DNA from: Sycobia sp. Sy_11
Lineage: Eukaryota; Arthropoda; Insecta; Hymenoptera; Epichrysomallidae
Assembly: GCA_018907035.1 (NCBI GenBank)
Contig: JACCIC010000001.1
Span: 1,356,001-1,420,000 of the forward strand
Direction of reading: 5' to 3'
Length of the DNA stretch: 64,000 bases
The translations under genes and the position numbers were made by a program. The notes under the pieces are model-generated. The model did not search any database. It was not told the origin of the DNA and saw only the letters and a list, made by a program, of their open reading frames with translations. Below, piece after piece: positions 59,981 to 64,000 of the stretch; within the stretch, counting starts at the first letter, position 1, and each line of letters begins with the position of its first letter.

Positions 59981-60720
59981 GGTTGTCAGTCACGGAGTGA
60001 TTTTAGGGACAAAACTTAACTCTCGCGAGCCGGAATGCATCCCCCTCGAGGCGAAGTCTGAATATAGTCAAACCTATAGGCTTCTCATTCTTTGTCTATA
60101 TTTGTCCTTCTCTCGCTCCTATTCCCGTCTTCTTTTTCGTTTCGTTGAAAAAAACGTCGCCTGCACGCGTTCAAGTCTTCGTTATAACTATACGCGCAGA
60201 GCTATACGTACTAGTTTACGTCATCCTGATTAATTACGCGGACATACTATATCGTGCGTTATACTATGCAATGTTTACATTGTACGATGATAGAAGATTC
60301 TTACTAGTGTTGATGGTATATTGTATAATAGTATATACACCTAAAATTTCTTATAAATTCAACGTGAAATTCTAATTCTCATAACCGGTGCATTCATCTC
60401 ACTGTCATCAATATTCTCTGTGCAAGAAACGGAGGTTTTAAAAAATCCATACATTCATGCATACATGCACATATAGAAACAATATATCTCGTATCTTATA
60501 AAACGCAATTAGTCACGCCGAACTGGCGCACAGAATGTGTCATCTCTCGCGTCAATCTCTCGATTTGTACTTCCCGTTGCGACTGATAGGCTTTTTTTCC
60601 ATACTCTTTTCTTCTCCCCCTTTATATTATATCCTTCACTGCGTCCTATTTTCCCCTTGGGAAAATTTCAGGGATAATCGAGATCGCTTTTCCTTTCGCA
60701 GAGTGAACGATTTATGTTCT
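59981..60720. other. mixed, slightly GC-richer unique DNA
   Basis: No microsatellites. Plus-strand frames at 59979-60233 and 60535-60762 are pyrimidine-driven (Leu, Ser, Phe) and show no domain. Confidence 0.4.
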
Positions 60721-62230
60721 TTTTCTTTTTCATCCCAGCTTGAATTAGATCATGTGATGTAGATATTTACGCTATATATCATAAATTCGTCAAAAAAATA
60801 TTTAATCAAATAGTATCAATAAAATATTTTCTAAATTAAGATCATAGTTGTTAGATGAGAGAAATACATTTTGTGACATAGAGTTGATAAAAGAATTAAA
60901 GGGTACTGTTTGCATAAATAGTCACAACATATTTACAACTAAGTATACGTAATTTTTTTACTGAGAACATACGTACAGTTTCGTTTGAAAAGTTAAGGAT
61001 TACAAAAAATTATATGAAAATATAACAGCCTTTTTAAATTTTCGTCAAAACTACGCATATAAAAGAAATTTATTTATTTAAAAGAGAGCATCTTAAGTTT
61101 TTGCAAGCAGAAAATTGAATTGAACAAGAGTGATACGAAGGATGAAGATTGGAAGTTTCTATGTTCATAATTTTTAAGCTATACTTTGGTGCATATCTCC
61201 AAATGACGGGCTCTCGTATATTTTGATTCTTGCATTAACCTAAGTAATATAACGATACTATATGATGCTGCATATATGAAAAATATATACACTATTGTTG
61301 AATTCATAACTCTTGTGAAAAGGAAACTACTATGATAAATAACACGAACGAGCCACTAAAATATACTGGATTACTTTCCAGAAAATTTGAGTGGACGAAA
61401 CCGAAGGTGAAACCCATCTCCTACGGTTATCGATCAAGCAGGTTTATAGAATTTATTACTTTTAATGTAAATTTAGAAAACTAAAGAGGTTGTAAAGCAT
61501 CGATATAAAATTGAAACCAATTGAAATGCTCTTTATAAAACATTTGAATCATAGCATAGTAAACTATCGGAGTAGATAGCTGTAGTTGCTTCCCTCCGCT
61601 ATACTAAAAGATTGATCAACAAAGTGTTTTTCAAAAAGACAACTGGTAACGAATTTTGTGGGGAAATGCAAATTTTCATCGCGCAATCTTAAGCCTGGTA
61701 AACTTTATATTTCTCTTGGGCTCCCTTATTTACCTGTTTTATTCAGTGAAGATTTCTTTATCAATGAACGCGCAAGCGATTACAGCTTTTGAAAATGTTT
61801 AAGTTATTTGGGTACGCCAGCGAGATTACAGGTGCACGTATTATCATAGTTTTTTTCGACCAATCAATTATTACAATTATTCGCGACTTCTTGAAATGTC
61901 TGTTATTTTGATTATTATTATATGAATTTTCGCTTGTAATGTATTTAATATTGTAAACAAGATTGCAATAGCGACCCACAATTCTGTTCTTCTGTTAATT
62001 ATTATACTAAAGATATATTTTTATATTATTATAAATAAAGAAAATGCCAATTATGAGTTACATGTTAGAATTAACAGAAAGAATATTTGAAGATCGATGG
62101 AATAAACATTTCAAAAACAAAAATATAACTGAAAATTCGACACTTCAGTTACTGTTGAACAGAGTAGCCATTGCGATTACATATAATAATTCACATTAAT
62201 CGCACAAAATATTAACTTGTCAGAAAAAAG
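60721..62230. other. AT-rich unique DNA
   Basis: No mobile element recognised. A 60-nt segment at 61382-61441 with exon-like borders is discussed as an observation, not called as a gene. Confidence 0.5.
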
Positions 62231-62269
62231 CAAAAAAAAATGAAAAATGCCTTTTCACCAATTTGTATC

Positions 62270-62604
62270 TCAGCACACTTTACACATCCTACAAGCCCAG
62301 CTTCATCGGCTGAGCTCTCCCCTCCGCGAAGTGCGAGAACTCCCCCCCCCCCACCCCCACCTCGCAGTCTGCCCGCCCGGAGCTCGCGCTCGCGATCCTC
62401 TCCCGCGCGCGGAGCAGAAGAAAGGAAAAGTCGCGGCGAGGCGCGGCGCGATAAGTCCAACGCGGATGTATATTACGTAGAAGTAAGGACGCGCCTCATT
62501 TCCATATAACTGCGCGGCCCGGCCGCCGCCGGTGCTCTCCGTGAGGCGCGCATCGGCCAGCGCGCCGAGCCGTTGAACGGCCGCGCCCCGCGGCCCGACA
62601 ATCG

Positions 62605-62606
<2 letters not shown>
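62270..62606. other. very CpG-rich unique segment
   Basis: Among the most GC- and CpG-dense repeat-poor stretches in the window (especially 62.37-62.61 kb), with a C run at 62342-62351. It could be regulatory DNA or a CpG-rich promoter. No TATA box, initiator or downstream coding exon could be tied to it. Confidence 0.45.

Positions 62607-62662
<56 letters not shown>
62607..62662. repeat. (TA)n microsatellite
   Basis: About 28 TA units directly abutting the CpG-dense segment. Confidence 0.95.
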
Positions 62663-62667
<5 letters not shown>

Positions 62668-62709
62668 GCGAACGGGCCGATCGTTTGTACATAAATGTAT
62701 GTGATAAAA

Positions 62710-62753
62710 GGAGGAGAAGAAGGAGGAGGAGGAGGAGGAGGAGGAGGAGGAGG
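62710..62753. repeat. (GGA)n trinucleotide array
   Basis: About 11 GGA units after a mixed GGAGAAGAAGG lead-in. Homopurine on the plus strand. Confidence 0.95.
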
Positions 62754-62859
62754 ACAGCGCGGTGGCTTTCAATTAGCCTCGTTCTGATGCTCGACCGCGC
62801 GCGGGGACCCGCTGTACAATATCCCGGCGTGTGCAGCATAGTTCGCCGAGCGGCACGCT

Positions 62860-62904
62860 CCTTCTTCTTCTTCTTCTTCTTCTCCTTCTTCTGCTTCTGC
62901 TTCC
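62860..62904. repeat. (TTC)n trinucleotide array
   Basis: About nine TTC units, then TCC and TGC variants. Homopyrimidine on the plus strand, about 107 bp from the GGA array. Confidence 0.94.
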
Positions 62905-62999
62905 GATTCTCCTAGAGAGATCGCTTAACCGTTCATTATTGGAGCATTTTATTCTGAATTCCCGATGCCTGGACACGGGCTTTAATAAATCGATGAGAC

Positions 63000-63035
63000 G
63001 GAGAGAGAGAGAGAGAGAGAGGGGGGGGAGGGAGA
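63000..63035. repeat. (GA)n/G-rich tract
   Basis: About 11 GA units followed by a G run and GGAGGGAGA. Confidence 0.92.
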
Positions 63036-63059
63036 CAGGGAGTGCTGGATAGATGGTAG

Positions 63060-64000
63060 ATTAGTTGTGTAACAGTATATATAATATAAAAATGTCACAT
63101 CATGTATAAAATGAGCGTAAAGGTAAGCTAAGATATTCACAACATACAATGATATAAATATTGTCGGTCAAATAAAACGATAGTGAGCATGCAACTTGCC
63201 ACGAGCGTAAACACACAGCGAAGAAGCAATTCTTACTAGAGGGTAAAAAATACATTAATTGTACGTAAAAATAAAGCACGATGCGATTGTTTTAGTTCAT
63301 TGGGCAATCGTTCCTTTAATTTACATTCTACTGTGTTGGTTACTTTTGATTCTTCATGTTCACCTATAATATTTCACTTATTAAAACTTTTCGTCTTGAA
63401 AATTTATTCTCTACTTTAAAAGTGAAATCGAAATATTTACGGTTAATTGTAGATTGATTAAATAATATTTGTTACGGGCATATCGAAGGAAAAACATATA
63501 TATTTTAATGAATGAGAAGCAGCTCTAGAGATTAAAAACCTTTAATAAGTGAAATGGCAATGAAAAAGTAAGAACTAAAATTAGTTACCACATCTGAATG
63601 TAATCTATAAAAAAAACGAAGGTTCAAGGGACTAAAATACAGTTCCTGTACTTTTTTCCGGTGGGTGTGTACTTCCCTTACTAATCGCAATGAGTCGTTA
63701 TTAAATCTCTATATAATCACAGTTTGAGAAAAGCGCAATGTAAATACAATCGTATGGTAGTAATTAAAATTTAAAAACATCTATCAGTCGATAAATAAAA
63801 TATAAACTTAGTCAAGACTTACAGTATAACTTGGGAAAAAAATTTCAGTGGGACGTACAATAGGTTGAAAAATAGGATCAATAACACTTGTAAAGGAGAT
63901 CTACTTTGACAATTAAACTCATGGCATTCAATTTAGATTTTAAACTAAAACAATCAACTCTTCTTTGTCTGTCAATGATATCTATTTTTTCATATCCATA
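63060..64000. other. AT-rich unique DNA to window end
   Basis: No repeat, RNA gene or coding region recognised. Confidence 0.5.

Overview
This is a 64 kb piece of a eukaryotic, almost certainly insect, nuclear genome that is essentially non-coding. There are no operons, ribosome binding sites or long clean reading frames. AT-rich unique DNA alternates every 1-3 kb with CpG-rich blocks holding (TA)n, (GA/CT)n and rarer microsatellites. CpG is common in the GC-rich blocks. Decayed mariner transposons, a non-LTR retrotransposon fragment and a repeat family with short TTGATTTAAG-like palindromic units fit a hymenopteran such as a parasitoid wasp. The species assignment is inference. No intact protein-coding gene can be supported. 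The longest open frames are translations of microsatellites (runs of YIYI, SLSL, RERE).

Layout. 1-5,300: AT-rich DNA, a (GA)n tract (2.1 kb), a CpG-rich block (3.5-4.4 kb) and one copy of a dispersed repeat (1.46-1.59 kb). 5.3-6.0 kb: a MITE-like inverted repeat and a duplicated motif. 6.2-14.7 kb: several CpG-rich microsatellite blocks, with a 5S-rRNA-like fragment at 10.26-10.35 kb. 14.7-20.3 kb: AT-rich DNA with a palindromic repeat field and a mauritiana-type mariner relic (minus strand, 19.30-19.88 kb). 20.3-27.2 kb: the densest microsatellite territory. 27.2-36 kb: mostly AT-rich, with a CR1/Jockey-group LINE fragment (34.9-35.2 kb) and a weaker candidate at 31.5-31.8 kb. 36-52 kb: alternating blocks; the inverted second copy of the dispersed repeat is at 45.69-45.83 kb. 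52.5-54.5 kb: an irritans-type mariner relic (minus strand, 53.24-54.01 kb). 54.5-57.4 kb: a CpG-rich block. 57.4-62.2 kb: quiet AT-rich DNA with a near-ideal recursive splice site at 58,325/58,326. 62.3-63.1 kb: a very GC-rich block.

The best reading is the interior of a very long intron, or a gene desert, of a plus-strand gene. The support is the absence of exons over 64 kb plus a back-to-back splice acceptor and donor with branch point on the plus strand at 58.3 kb, the signature of recursive splicing of long insect introns. All transposon relics are broken by stops and frameshifts and are non-functional.
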